A stretch of 64,000 nt of DNA from Saccharospirillum sp039982735 (GCF_039982735.1 NZ_JBDWXV010000015.1:147193-211192); one strand, 5' to 3'; numbered from the stretch's first letter, positions 27,191 to 37,184 are shown. Numbers and translations are program-made. The notes: a model not told the origin generated them from the letters alone.

Positions 27191-28457
27191 GGCGCGCCTC
27201 TCCTTCATGTGCGGTGCCGCCCTGAGGGGCGATGCCTGTCTGACGTGCTGTCATCAGGTTCAGCAGTTCGGCAAACACAGCTTCGCTGTCGGCGATCACC
27301 GTCAAGTCGGCCCGGCGGACCATGTCGCAGCCGGCATCCAGGTTAATGGCGATAACGGTTTCGCACTGGCCAATGCCCTGCAAGTGTTGAATGGCGCCAG
27401 AAATACCGGCAGCCAGATAGACCCGCGCCGATACCCAGGTGCCACTGGCACCCACTTGCCGGTGGCGTGGCATATAACCATCGTCGACCGCGACCCGGCT
27501 GGCGCCTTCGGTGGCACCCAATACAGTCGCCACCTGATGAAACTGATCCCAGTTACGCACACCGTTACCGGCAGCCAGGATAAATTCGGCTTCACTCAAG
27601 GCAATCTGGCTGGGGTCGACACTGACCGGGCCAAGGTCTTCGATGGTGACTGACACTGGACCGGGTAAGGCGAGCTCCAGAGGCAAGGCTTCGTGGCGAA
27701 GCTCTTCAACCGGGGCGGCGCATTCGGGGGCCAGTAGCAAAACGCGCGGCGTCGGCCGATGCCAATCGGTGAGTTGACTGCCACCCCGGCACACCGTGTT
27801 TTCAGTACTGACGTGCCAGGCCTGAACGGCCGCGCGATCACCCAACTGCACAGCCCAGCGCGAGCCCAGGTCCGCACCGCCGTCGATGCTGTCCGGAAAC
27901 AGCCAGAAAGCGGGCTGATAGTGTTGCTCGGTGGCGTTAAGTATCGCCAGTTTGAGTTCGGGGCAATAGCCGGTTAATGCCTCATTGTGCAGCTGGCTCA
28001 ACTGAATCACCCGGTCGGCACCGGCACCGCCAAAATCGGTTTCCCGCACATCGCCTAGCGCGATGGCCAATACCGCATGGGGTTCATCCTTAACCTGCGC
28101 CAGTTGCTGGGCCAGGCCCAGCACATCGCGGTCATGACTGCTAAGCCGACCGCCTGGCAGATCAAGAACGGCGGCTACATAGCCGACCGGATCGGCAACA
28201 CGGTGCAGTGGTTTCTCTTTGGCTTGCCCTCGGCCGGGCTGGCCAGCGGTAGCAAACCCAACCCCGCCCGGGTTCAGTCGATTCAGGCGTTTGCGCCCCT
28301 GAACCATCACAAATCCGGTTTGATGCGGGTTGATCCGGCGCAGCCCGGTCGGGCCTATCGCCGACACTGTTGCCGCTACTAATGCCTCGTGCTCCGGGTG
28401 CAAGCGGTTGCGCCGAATGCGCTCCAGGCGCGGATTGCGTCTGATTCGAAGGCTCAC
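27180..28457 (-). CDS. etfA: Electron transfer flavoprotein alpha subunit of the dimethylglycine pathway
   Basis: 425 residues, longer than housekeeping EtfA, with a basic N-terminal extension (RIRRNPRLERIRRNRLHP). The C-terminal FAD domain is clear: PRHRQVGASGTWVSARVYLA, AGISGAIQHLQGI, VIAINLDAGCDMVRRADLTV. The GTG start overlaps the dgcB stop (GTGA), indicating translational coupling. It pairs with EtfB and serves dimethylglycine oxidation. Confidence 0.9.
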   Translation of the reverse strand: MSLRIRRNPRLERIRRNRLHPEHEALVAATVSAIGPTGLRRINPHQTGFVMVQGRKRLNRLNPGGVGFATAGQPGRGQAKEKPLHRVADPVGYVAAVLDLPGGRLSSHDRDVLGLAQQLAQVKDEPHAVLAIALGDVRETDFGGAGADRVIQLSQLHNEALTGYCPELKLAILNATEQHYQPAFWLFPDSIDGGADLGSRWAVQLGDRAAVQAWHVSTENTVCRGGSQLTDWHRPTPRVLLLAPECAAPVEELRHEALPLELALPGPVSVTIEDLGPVSVDPSQIALSEAEFILAAGNGVRNWDQFHQVATVLGATEGASRVAVDDGYMPRHRQVGASGTWVSARVYLAAGISGAIQHLQGIGQCETVIAINLDAGCDMVRRADLTVIADSEAVFAELLNLMTARQTGIAPQGGTAHEGEARHVA

Positions 28458-30355
28458 GCTCGCTCCTCCGTTACCAGGGCTTCACTGACCAGTTCGGCCA
28501 AGTCTTTAATCTGCGGCCTTGGTTCCACCACCCCTTCGAGCATGGCAGTACATTGCTGGCAAGCGACGGCGATGGTCTCGGCCTCAACCGCCCGCGCATC
28601 GTCCATACGCATGTCGGCAATCCGGTGTTCACCGGGTATGTCGGTAATGGGTGCCCCACCGCCGCCACCGCAACAACGCGACCGGTAACCGGAGCGCGTC
28701 ATTTCCTGCACTTCAATGCCCAGGGTCCTCAGCACCGAGCGCGGGGATTCGTACTCGCCGTTATACCGGCCGAGATAACAGGGGTCGTGATAGGTCACGC
28801 GCCCCGGTGCCTTGGGTTGCAAATTCAGTTGGCCCTGCTCCATCAATTCATTGATGAACATACTGTGGTGCTGAACCCGATAGTGGCCGCCGAAATCGCC
28901 ATACTCATTGGCCAGCACATGGAAGGCATGAGGGTCGGTGGTCACGATGCGGTTAAACTTGTAGCGGCTGAGCAGTTCGATGTTGTGCCGGGCCAGTCGC
29001 TGGAAGGTAGCGTCATCGCCCAATCGGCGGGCAACGTCTCCGGAATCGCATTCGTCGTTACCCAGCACGGCGAAGTCGACATTGGCAGCGCGCATGACCG
29101 AGACAAAAGCGCGCAGAATACGCTGACTGCGCTGGTCAAAGGCGCCATCGCTGATCCAGAACAAGACATCGGCTTTGCCTGCGTCAGCGATCAGCGGCAG
29201 GTTAAGATCCGTCGCCCAGTCGAACCGCCGCGCCGGGTCCAACCCGCCGGGATTATCGGTTGCGATCAGATTATCCAGTACCTGAACACCCGCGCCTGGG
29301 GTTTCGCCACGCTCTTGCGTTAAAAAGCGCCGCATATCGACGATGGCATCAACGTGTTCAATCATCATCGGGCACTCTTCGACGCAGGCACGGCAGGTGG
29401 TGCAGGACCAGAGCGTTTCAGCACTGACCAGCCCATCCACAATAACCTGACCCGGGTTTCCTTTTGCCTCACCAACCGGTTTTCCCGGGTAGGCGCTGCC
29501 GTGGTAACCCGCATCGGTGCCACCGCTCAGACCGACCACCATATCCTGAATCAGCTTTTTCGGATTCAGTGGCTGGCCCGCGGCAAACGCCGGGCAAACA
29601 GCTTCACAACGACCACACTGCACACAGGCATCGAAGCCGAGCAACTGGTTCCAGGCAAAGTCCGAAGGCTTGGCGACGCCCAATGTGCTGTCGGTCAGAT
29701 TCAATGGCTTCAGCCCGGTGGATCGACCACCGCCAAACCGCTGTGGGCGCCGGTGAAAAGCCAGGTGCAAGGCACCGGCAAAGGCGTGTTTCATTGGCCC
29801 GCCCCAGCCCATGCCGACCAGCATTTCAGTCAGCCCCAGGGCCAGGCCGATCAATAACAGAGCACTGAATACCCAGCCGACCAACCCGGCCGGAAACCAG
29901 TCGGCGGTCATCAGGGTGATCAGGAACAGCGAGGTGGAAAACACCAGCAGGCTTTTCGGCAGCCGCATCCAGGGCCCGCGCGAAAGGCGACTGGGCGGAT
30001 TCCGCCGACGCCAGGCGACGCAGCAGGCACCAACAAACATGCCCGCCGCACTGAGCAGCATCAGGCCGTTTAAAATAGAGGAGTCAACGCCAAACCCATG
30101 CACCACCAACGCCAGCGCTAAAGCGGCAACAAAGCCACCGGCCGTTGCCACGTGGGTGTTGGCGATAAAACGGTCGCGCTGCACAACATGGTGCAGGTCG
30201 ACCAGGTAGCGGCGCGGCATGGCCATTAATCCCGCCATGACCGCTACCGGTTCGTTGCGGCCCGCGCGCCAGGCCAGCACTCTTCGGGTAGCCCCAATCA
30301 GCATCAGCGCCAGGGCGCCAAACAGCAAAATGGGCAGTAACCAGTCAGTCAGCAT
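28454..30355 (-). CDS. dgcB: Dimethylglycine demethylase Fe-S subunit DgcB
   Basis: 633 residues. N-terminal membrane helices (about 1-165) precede two 4Fe-4S motifs, CVQCGRCEAVCPAFAAGQP and CTTCRACVEECPMM, and two CCG-type cysteine regions (HDPCYLGRYNGE, RCCGGGGGAP) as in heterodisulfide reductase-like proteins. This architecture and its place after dgcA match Pseudomonas DgcB. It probably relays electrons from DgcA to the ETF or membrane. Confidence 0.93.
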   Translation of the reverse strand: MLTDWLLPILLFGALALMLIGATRRVLAWRAGRNEPVAVMAGLMAMPRRYLVDLHHVVQRDRFIANTHVATAGGFVAALALALVVHGFGVDSSILNGLMLLSAAGMFVGACCVAWRRRNPPSRLSRGPWMRLPKSLLVFSTSLFLITLMTADWFPAGLVGWVFSALLLIGLALGLTEMLVGMGWGGPMKHAFAGALHLAFHRRPQRFGGGRSTGLKPLNLTDSTLGVAKPSDFAWNQLLGFDACVQCGRCEAVCPAFAAGQPLNPKKLIQDMVVGLSGGTDAGYHGSAYPGKPVGEAKGNPGQVIVDGLVSAETLWSCTTCRACVEECPMMIEHVDAIVDMRRFLTQERGETPGAGVQVLDNLIATDNPGGLDPARRFDWATDLNLPLIADAGKADVLFWISDGAFDQRSQRILRAFVSVMRAANVDFAVLGNDECDSGDVARRLGDDATFQRLARHNIELLSRYKFNRIVTTDPHAFHVLANEYGDFGGHYRVQHHSMFINELMEQGQLNLQPKAPGRVTYHDPCYLGRYNGEYESPRSVLRTLGIEVQEMTRSGYRSRCCGGGGGAPITDIPGEHRIADMRMDDARAVEAETIAVACQQCTAMLEGVVEPRPQIKDLAELVSEALVTEERA

Positions 30356-30382
30356 CCTACACCTCTCGCTTCCGTTTGCCGG

Positions 30383-32446
30383 TTACAGATCCTTGCACAA
30401 GCGCAAGGCGTCGTAGATGGCGGCGTGGATATTGCGTTGCGAAACCGCATCGCCCAGTCGCCATAGAATCATGCCATTCTGCGGTTCGCTCAATACCGGT
30501 TGGGCGGCATTGGCGTACAGGGTTTCAACATCAATCTGGCCCTTGTTAACGGACTCCGGTTTGAGTTCGTAATACAGGGCTTCATTCGGCCGGGTGCCGT
30601 TCTCGATGACCACCTGGTCCACCACCCGCTCTTCTTGCTGACCGGTGTATTCGTTTTCCAAAACCGCGATTTTCTGGTCGCCTTCGGTGTACACCTGAAC
30701 CAGATTGAGATCTGAGGTCATCACGACCTCCTTCTCATACAGGCTGCGATAGTAGGTCGGGAAAGTGGTGCCGCCGATGCCCACGCCAGGCTTGGTATCA
30801 TCGGTCACCAACTCCACCAGAGCACCCTTGGCCGACAGGTAATCGGCAACAGACATGCCACTGAATTCACAGATGCTGTCAAACACAAGGACATTCTTAC
30901 CTGGCTCGACGGCACCGCTGAGAATATCCCACGAAGACACCACCAGCCCTTCGGCTGCGCCCCATTCCGTTTCCTGTTCAATGAACGGTTCGCCACCGGT
31001 GGCAAGAATGCAGACCTCGGGCTGTTCGTCTCGAATCAGCGCGGCATCCGCGCTGGTGCCCAGGCGAACATCCACCCCCAGACGGGCCAGTTCCAGTGCG
31101 TACCAGCGGGTAATGCCGGCAATTTGGTCCCGTTGTGGAGCCTGGGCAGCCAGCGTGATTTGTCCGCCCAGTGCATCCGCTCGCTCGACCAACGTGACTT
31201 TGTGGCCACGTTCGGCGGCGACCCGGGCCGCTTCCATTCCGCCGGGGCCACCTCCAATAACCAGTACCGAGCGCACGGGCCCTTCTGTTTTTTCAATAAT
31301 GTGTGGCAGACCCTGATACTCACGCGAGGTGGCGGCGTTCTGCACACACAGCACATCCAGACCCTGGTACTGCCGGTCGATGCAATAGTTGGCGCCGACG
31401 CACTGTCGAATCTGATCGATCTGATTCATCTTGATCTTGGCGATAATATGCGGGTCGGCTATGTGAGCACGGGTCATGCCTACAAAGTCGACGTAGCCAG
31501 CATCCAGAATGCGTTCGGCCTGGTTCGGGTCTTTGATGTTCTGGGCGTGAATGACCGGTACATCGACAACGGTTTTGATGCCTGCGGCCAAATGCAAGAA
31601 CGGCTCTGGCGGGTAAGCCATGTTGGGGATAACGTTGGCCAGGGTGTTGTGTGTGTCGCAACCGGAACCAACGACGCCGAAAAAGTCGACCATTCCTGTC
31701 TTGTTGTAATAGGCGGCGATCTCTTTCAGGTCTTCATGGTTCAGGCCATCGGGGTGAAATTCATCGCCACACATGCGTATTCCCACCGCAAAATCAGGTC
31801 CCACTGCTTCGCGCACGGCTTTCAATACTTCCATGCCGAAGCGCATGCGGTTTTCGAAGGTGCCGCCCCACTGGTCGGTGCGTTTGTTGACCCGGGGCGA
31901 CCAGAACTGGTCGATCATGTGCTGATGCACGGCAGACAGTTCAACGCCGTCGAGCCCGCCATCCTGTGCACGCTTGGCGGCGCGAGCAAAGTCGCCGATG
32001 ATGCGCCAGATCTCTTCTTCTTCGATGGTTTTGCAGGTGGCGCGGTGTACTGGCTCGCGAATACCGGAAGGCGACATCAGGTTGGGCCAGTTTTCACCAT
32101 CCCAGCGCGAACGACGACCCATGTGGGTGATCTGGATCATGATTTTCCCGCCGTGGCGATGCACGGCGTCGGCCAGATTCTGGAAGTGCGGGATGATCTT
32201 GTCAGTCGCCAGGTTCACCGATTTCCACCAGCTTTGCGGGCTGTCGATCGACACCACACTGGAGCCACCACAGATGCACAAACCGCACCCGCCTTTGGCT
32301 TTTTCTTCGTAGTAACGAACATAACGGTCTGTCGTCATGCCACCGTCGGTCGCGTAGACCTCGGCGTGGGCGGTACTGACGATCCGGTTGCGGATGGTCA
32401 GCTTGTTGATGGCCAGAGGCCGAAACAAGGATTCAAAATTGGCCAT
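30383..32446 (-). CDS. dgcA: Dimethylglycine demethylase flavoprotein subunit DgcA
   Basis: 687 residues. An old-yellow-enzyme barrel (LFRPLAINKLTIRNRIVSTAH ... VELSAVHQHMIDQFWSPRVN), a cysteine cluster (CVGANYCIDR, LCVQNAA) for a 4Fe-4S centre, and a C-terminal FAD/NAD domain (LVIGGGPGGMEAARVAAERG). This is the NADH:flavin oxidoreductase/dimethylglycine dehydrogenase layout. ATG 32446 follows GGGAG; TTG at 32452 is less likely. It converts dimethylglycine to sarcosine with DgcB. Confidence 0.94.
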   Translation of the reverse strand: MANFESLFRPLAINKLTIRNRIVSTAHAEVYATDGGMTTDRYVRYYEEKAKGGCGLCICGGSSVVSIDSPQSWWKSVNLATDKIIPHFQNLADAVHRHGGKIMIQITHMGRRSRWDGENWPNLMSPSGIREPVHRATCKTIEEEEIWRIIGDFARAAKRAQDGGLDGVELSAVHQHMIDQFWSPRVNKRTDQWGGTFENRMRFGMEVLKAVREAVGPDFAVGIRMCGDEFHPDGLNHEDLKEIAAYYNKTGMVDFFGVVGSGCDTHNTLANVIPNMAYPPEPFLHLAAGIKTVVDVPVIHAQNIKDPNQAERILDAGYVDFVGMTRAHIADPHIIAKIKMNQIDQIRQCVGANYCIDRQYQGLDVLCVQNAATSREYQGLPHIIEKTEGPVRSVLVIGGGPGGMEAARVAAERGHKVTLVERADALGGQITLAAQAPQRDQIAGITRWYALELARLGVDVRLGTSADAALIRDEQPEVCILATGGEPFIEQETEWGAAEGLVVSSWDILSGAVEPGKNVLVFDSICEFSGMSVADYLSAKGALVELVTDDTKPGVGIGGTTFPTYYRSLYEKEVVMTSDLNLVQVYTEGDQKIAVLENEYTGQQEERVVDQVVIENGTRPNEALYYELKPESVNKGQIDVETLYANAAQPVLSEPQNGMILWRLGDAVSQRNIHAAIYDALRLCKDL

Positions 32447-32513
32447 GGTCAAACTCCCGGTGACGTGACGGCTCGTCAGAACCGTCGCGTGACGATGACG
32501 GCACTGACGTTAA

Positions 32514-33047
32514 CTAGTTCAGCGGTGACACTTCAAACAAACCGTAGTCAATGCCCTCTTCTGCAGCACACTGAACCTGACGGGCGACGGTTTTAATCTC
32601 ATTTCCCAACGCACCATTTATCTGGTCGATGGCACCGGCAAACCAGCCGGTGAACATGTAGTCGACCTTGCGATCCACCTTGCCGTAGAAATAGACAAAG
32701 GCCGAATGGTCGAGTCGAACCAGAGCCTCGCCGGCCTCCAGATTCAACGATTCGGTATGAAATAATCCCCAGCCACGTTGCGAAAGACGCAGCATGTAAT
32801 GTTCAAAGACCTCGGCGCCGCTGAGGCCATGAAGAGCGGCTTCTTTCTCACACCAGTGCCAGGCTGACTTGTAGCCCGCGCGATACAGCAGCTCTGCATA
32901 GCGTTCGGCACCAATCTCGTCTTCAATCGCCTGGTGGTTGTTGATAAAGAAATGGCGTGGCACATACAGCATCGGCAACGCATCGGTTGTCCAGACGCCG
33001 GTTTCATCATCCACGGTAATGGGCATTTCAGGTGCGTGTGTCGACAT
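32514..33047 (-). CDS. DUF5943 protein of the dgc operon
   Basis: 177 residues, cytoplasmic. YVPRHFFINNHQAIEDEIGAERYAELLYRAGYKSAWHWCEKEA and WGLFHTESLNLEAGEALVRLDHSAF match the DUF5943 protein found directly before dgcA in Pseudomonas (PA5397 position). It resembles the 4-vinyl-reductase/V4R fold. It may help assembly or act as an accessory subunit; function is not established. Confidence 0.82.
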   Translation of the reverse strand: MSTHAPEMPITVDDETGVWTTDALPMLYVPRHFFINNHQAIEDEIGAERYAELLYRAGYKSAWHWCEKEAALHGLSGAEVFEHYMLRLSQRGWGLFHTESLNLEAGEALVRLDHSAFVYFYGKVDRKVDYMFTGWFAGAIDQINGALGNEIKTVARQVQCAAEEGIDYGLFEVSPLN

Positions 33048-33092
33048 TGGTAAACCCTACTCAAACTGTTCAGTCTTTGGAGGCTATAGCCC

Positions 33093-33205
33093 GCGTCGGA
33101 TACCGGTGATGCTTCTCCGAGGTCGGCGTAAATCCGTCCATGGAGCCTAGGCCGCAGCATCCATGCTGCGGACTCCCTCGCAGAAGCATCACCGGCATCC
33201 AACGC
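33093..33205. repeat. Long palindromic intergenic element, copy A
   Basis: Outer arms 33093-33122 and 33176-33205 match in inverted orientation at 27 of 30 positions. The core 33123-33175 contains CGTCCATGGAGCCTAG and a hairpin CCGCAGCAT/ATGCTGCGG. The core matches copy B (38638-38688, reverse strand) at about 48 of 51 positions, but the arms do not. It sits between the dipeptidase and DUF5943 genes inside a leftward operon. Confidence 0.9.
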
Positions 33206-33247
33206 TCATTTTGTGCGTCACCGAAGCTAGAATTAACACCGATTCTT

Positions 33248-34231
33248 TCAAGTTGACTCGCCCCAAACATCCGCCAATACCCGCACCCAGTTCTCACCCA
33301 TGATTTTCTTAACCAACTCAGGCGAATAACCATGGCGCAACAACGCTTCGGTCAAATTGGGGAATTCGCCGACGGTACGAATGCCTTCTGGGTTGATGAT
33401 CTTGCCAAACCGGGTCAGCTCACGGGCGTAGCCCTTGTCGTGCGTCAGCATGTCGAAGAAATCGGGGCCATGGCCCTGGGTGAAATCGGTGCCGATACCC
33501 ACCTGGTCTTCACCGACGATGTCGACGATGTAGCTGATCGCTTCGACGTAATCATCAATGGTGGAGTCGATGCCGTTTTTCAGAAAGGGGGCAAACATGG
33601 TGACGCCGACAAAGCCGCCACGCTCGGCGATAAAGCGCAATTCATCGTCAGATTTGTTGCGCGGGTGTTCTTTCAAACCAGAAGGCAGGCAGTGGGAGTA
33701 ACAAACCGGTTTGTCGGAGGCGAGAATGACTTCCTCGGAGGTCTTGGCACCCACATGCGAGAGGTCGCACATGATGCCGACCCGATTCATCTCAGCCACG
33801 ACTTCGCGGCCAAAGCCCGACAAGCCGCCGTCGCGTTCATAGCAACCGGTACCGATCAGGTTCTGGGTGTTGTAGCACATCTGTACGACACCAACGCCGA
33901 GGTCTTTGAAGACCTGCACGTAACCGAGCTTGTCTTCAAAGGCATGGGCGTTCTGAAAGCCCATTAAAATGCCGGTGCGGCCCTCTGCTTTGGCCCGGTA
34001 GATATCGGCTGTATTGTAAACCTTGGTAACCAGATCTGAATTGTCTTCAATCAGCTGATTCATGGCGACAATGTTGTCGACGGTGTCCTGAAAATTTTCC
34101 CAGACAGAGACGGTGCAGTTCGCGGTGGTGATGCCGCCCTTGCGCATGTCTTCGAAGAGTTCACGGTTCCATTTGGCGATGATCAGACCATCGATAATGA
34201 TCGATTCCTGATGCAAGTCGGCTGCGTTCAT
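33248..34231 (-). CDS. Membrane dipeptidase family (M19) protein of the betaine locus
   Basis: 327 residues. IIDGLIIAKWNRELFEDMRKGGITTANCTV, CDLSHVGAKTSEEVILASDKPVCYSHC and VGIGTDFTQGHG match M19 renal-dipeptidase-like zinc enzymes; the usual N-terminal H-x-D is not in its classical form (DGLIIAKWN). A copy is conserved at this place in Pseudomonas (PA5396). Its substrate in betaine catabolism is unknown. It is the promoter-proximal gene of the leftward dgc operon. Confidence 0.85.
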   Translation of the reverse strand: MNAADLHQESIIIDGLIIAKWNRELFEDMRKGGITTANCTVSVWENFQDTVDNIVAMNQLIEDNSDLVTKVYNTADIYRAKAEGRTGILMGFQNAHAFEDKLGYVQVFKDLGVGVVQMCYNTQNLIGTGCYERDGGLSGFGREVVAEMNRVGIMCDLSHVGAKTSEEVILASDKPVCYSHCLPSGLKEHPRNKSDDELRFIAERGGFVGVTMFAPFLKNGIDSTIDDYVEAISYIVDIVGEDQVGIGTDFTQGHGPDFFDMLTHDKGYARELTRFGKIINPEGIRTVGEFPNLTEALLRHGYSPELVKKIMGENWVRVLADVWGEST

Positions 34232-34385
34232 GTCGCTCTCCCGGGAGTCAGTAAAATAGCCACAAACTCAGTGTATCCGGGCGCCTCCTACCCGGTGTCA
34301 CTGGAAGCGACACGGGCAGGCTCAAAATCGGCATGCGGGTTTCATAGGGTTCAGCGCTATGTCTGACCTGGCAGCCTTTTTCTAA

Positions 34386-35519
34386 CTAAGAACTCTCAAC
34401 CAACTCAACCGCAGGCGCAAACTTAACGGCTCCATAGGTAGGTTCAGACTGGGCTTTGCGCAGCGCCGTTAGCGAGGTCGTGGGTAACACGGGCGCCGGA
34501 TTGGTACCTGTGGGACCCTCGTACTGAGTCAGTGACCAGACAGCAGCGCGTTCTTCCTTGGGGGAGACGCCAATGTACTTGCGGTAACACCGGCTGAAGT
34601 GCGGAGCAGAAACAAAGCCGCACATGGAGGCGACTTCGATGATGGAGCAGGTGGTTTGCTTGAGCAACTGGCGCGCCCGGTCGAGCCGCAGCTTCAAGTA
34701 ATAGCGCGAAGGGGTGCAATCCAGGTGTTTCAGGAAAAGCCGCTCCAGCTGACGCCGCGAAATACCGACAAAGCTGGCCAGTTCTTCCAGCTCAATGGGC
34801 TCTTCCAGGTTGGCTTCCATCAGTTCAGTGACTTCCGCGAGCTTGGGTTGGGAGGTCGTTAGCTGGCGACGCATGGGAGTGCGTTGCTGTTCACTATCGA
34901 GCCGCACCCGATCGCAGAGAAACATGTCGCAAATGGCGTTGGTCAGCGCCTTGCCATGCTGGCGCCCGACCAGGCTGATCATCATGTCCATCGGAACCCC
35001 ACCGCCGGTGCAGGTGAAGCGGTCCCGATCGAGGGTGTAGAGATTGTTGGTGGCGTTAACACGCGGAAAACGCTCCTGCAGGGCGGCCAGGCATTCCCAG
35101 TGAGCACTGCATTTATAGCCGTCGAGCAAGCCGGCACTGGCGAGCACATAGGCCCCTGTACAAACGGCGCCAATCAGTACTTTCTTGTGTGACTGACTGA
35201 CCAGCCAGCTGACTTCTTTCTGGGTAAAACTGCGGGTAATGTCGACACCGCCGACGACGATGACAATGTCGAAGGTCAGACCGCTTGAAAACGAGGCGTC
35301 CGGAGCGATGCAGATGCCATCGCTGGCTGTTACGGTGTTACCGTCCTGCGACACCAGTTGCCAGGTGTAAAGTTCGTGGCCTGATAGCTGGTTGGCCATG
35401 CGCAGGGGTTCAATAGCGGTTGCCAGCGAAACCAGGGTGAAGTTATTGATCAGTAAAAAACCGACCCGGTAAGGTTTGGGCGCCTCACCACTGGTAAATT
35501 TCTCGGTGGTTTCAAACAT
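34386..35519 (-). CDS. gbdR: Glycine betaine/dimethylglycine-responsive regulator GbdR
   Basis: 377 residues. An N-terminal DJ-1/PfpI-like (GlxA-type) sensor (VGFLLINNFTLVSLATAIEPLRMANQLSG, VLIGAVCTGAYVLASAGLLDG) and a C-terminal AraC double HTH (LEELASFVGISRRQLERLFLKHL, IIEVASMCGFVSAPHFSRCYRKYIG). The sequence and place between dgc and gbc genes match GbdR of Pseudomonas, which activates gbcA, gbcB, dgcA and sox genes on sensing betaine or dimethylglycine. The related CdhR family is the main alternative. Confidence 0.88.
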   Translation of the reverse strand: MFETTEKFTSGEAPKPYRVGFLLINNFTLVSLATAIEPLRMANQLSGHELYTWQLVSQDGNTVTASDGICIAPDASFSSGLTFDIVIVVGGVDITRSFTQKEVSWLVSQSHKKVLIGAVCTGAYVLASAGLLDGYKCSAHWECLAALQERFPRVNATNNLYTLDRDRFTCTGGGVPMDMMISLVGRQHGKALTNAICDMFLCDRVRLDSEQQRTPMRRQLTTSQPKLAEVTELMEANLEEPIELEELASFVGISRRQLERLFLKHLDCTPSRYYLKLRLDRARQLLKQTTCSIIEVASMCGFVSAPHFSRCYRKYIGVSPKEERAAVWSLTQYEGPTGTNPAPVLPTTSLTALRKAQSEPTYGAVKFAPAVELVESS

Positions 35520-35700
35520 GGACTGGCCCTCCGCCTTTGCCCGCTTTGCTGTAAGACAGTCTTCCCCGGCAGTCTTACCCGCCGCCAGCTTCTGTGAGCC
35601 AGTCGTCGAACATTGATAGCAAGGAACCAGGGGGCCCGTCTGTCGATCACATCAGACCGTACCGATAACGCATCATACGACCGAACCGGAGGTACAAACA

Positions 35701-35743
35701 GTCTAAAAACGCCTTTTTTAGTCTAAATACGTGTCTAAAAACG
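35701..35743. repeat. Three direct repeats upstream of gbdR
   Basis: GTCTAAAAACG (35701-35711), GTCTAAATACG (35721-35731) and GTCTAAAAACG (35733-35743) are spaced 20 and 12 bases apart. They lie in the AT-rich region between gbcB and gbdR. The last runs into AAAAACGACGTTTTT. They could be regulator sites or part of a terminator for gbcB. Confidence 0.55.
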
Positions 35744-35792
35744 ACGTTTTTGTAAAGCCCAAACCAAGGCGTCTGGGGCATTGAGACCTGCG

Positions 35793-36920
35793 TCACCCTT
35801 CTATGGTCAAGTCTGATCGGGGGGTACTGCAACAGGAGAGGATGTAGCCATCGGCCAGGTCTTCATCGGTGATGCCACCGTTGTGCTGAATCTCGACCTC
35901 GCCGCTCAGTTTCAGCACCTTACAGGTACCGCATATGCCCACACCGCAGGCTTTGGGAATGCTCAGCCCCAATCGGCTGGCGGCGGCGTGCACGGTTTCT
36001 TCCGGCGACATCTGAACGCTCATGCCGGAGCCGGTGAACTCGACGGTAAAGGTCTCTTCGTCTTTCTTTTCTTCGGCTTCGCGGACGGCCACTTCGGCCT
36101 GCTCCAGCGCTTCCTGGGTAACATCCGCAGGCGTCGCACCGAATGACTCCTCGTGATAAAAGTCCATATCGAAGCCGGCCTCTGCCAGCAGATGCCGAAT
36201 GGCTTTCATGTACGGGGTCGGGCCACAGCAAAAAATGCGACGCTGCATGAAATCCGGCACCACCATGTCCATCTTGGCCCTGTCCAGATAGCCACGATAG
36301 CCGTTCCAGGCCTGGCCCAGCTCGATGCGCTCGCAAATTACGCTGAGGTTAAAGTTGGTCACCCGAGAGCACATGTGCTCCAGTTCCCGGTGAAAGATGA
36401 TGTCACTTGGGGTTCGGGCGCTGTGGACAAAGGCCATGTCGACATCGGCATTGGTGTCGAAATACCAGCGTGCCATCGACATCAGCGGGGTAATACCGAC
36501 TCCACCGGACAGGAACAGCATTTTGTCAGCCGTGTGATCGATGCAGTTGAAGTTACCTACCGGGCCATGCACGGCCAATTCATCGTGCTGCTTCAGGTTA
36601 TCGTGCAGCCAGTTCGAGACTCGTCCACCCGGCACCCGCTTGATGGTGATCGAAAAGCTGTAAGGCACCGAGGGAGAGCTGGAAATGGTGTAGGAGCGCA
36701 ACACCTGCTCGCCTTCAATGTCCAGTTCCAGCGTTACAAACTGCCCTGGCTTAAAGAAAAACATGACCGACTGTTCCGCATTGAAGCAGAAGGTTTTTAC
36801 ATCCCAGGTTTCCTGGATGACCCGAACACAGCGAACCTGATGCCGGCCATTGGCCCAAACCCGGGTGTTGAGCGGGTTAAACGCGGGTGCCGGTTCGCTG
36901 GCGTCAACAATTTGCGTCAT
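35793..36920 (-). CDS. gbcB: Glycine betaine monooxygenase reductase GbcB
   Basis: 375 residues. FAD-binding domain (RSYTISSSPSVPYSFSITIKR), NAD-binding domain (MLFLSGGVGITPLMSMARWY, RIFCCGPTPYMKAIRHLL), a charged linker rich in Glu, and a C-terminal 2Fe-2S ferredoxin with CGVGICGTCKVL and the last Cys in ILSCC. It passes electrons from NAD(P)H to the Rieske centre of GbcA. It is divergent from gbcA across 264 bases that must hold both promoters. Confidence 0.94.
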   Translation of the reverse strand: MTQIVDASEPAPAFNPLNTRVWANGRHQVRCVRVIQETWDVKTFCFNAEQSVMFFFKPGQFVTLELDIEGEQVLRSYTISSSPSVPYSFSITIKRVPGGRVSNWLHDNLKQHDELAVHGPVGNFNCIDHTADKMLFLSGGVGITPLMSMARWYFDTNADVDMAFVHSARTPSDIIFHRELEHMCSRVTNFNLSVICERIELGQAWNGYRGYLDRAKMDMVVPDFMQRRIFCCGPTPYMKAIRHLLAEAGFDMDFYHEESFGATPADVTQEALEQAEVAVREAEEKKDEETFTVEFTGSGMSVQMSPEETVHAAASRLGLSIPKACGVGICGTCKVLKLSGEVEIQHNGGITDEDLADGYILSCCSTPRSDLTIEG

Positions 36921-37184
36921 GGTGAGGCATCCTTAATCGGGGTCGGTTGTTATGAGTCCCATTGTTACCAAAACACCCCCGGCCCGGTTAGCTGATTGCG
37001 ACATGCTGTTGATCAACTCCTCCACCCAACGGAAATCCGACTGACCGCTCGGGAGCGTCGAATTGACAGCATAAAATGTCGTAATCGGGCAAATGAGGCG
37101 GGGCTGCCGTACCGAGAATGATTACACCAATGATAGTTCGACGGTTCGCCTGCCGAATCACCCTGCTGCCTCAGGAGCTGCACA

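Noticed and set aside
31124..32596. 490-codon open frame antisense to dgcA
   Set aside because: A shadow of the high-GC dgcA coding sequence. No recognisable domain.
33093..33205. Possible integron attC site or CRISPR-like repeat
   Set aside because: There are no attC core sites, no integrase or cassette array, and the repeats are not regularly spaced with unique spacers.
33093..33205. Possible insertion-sequence ends or MITE
   Set aside because: Arms differ between copies and no target duplication is visible, so standard terminal inverted repeats of one transposase are not supported.
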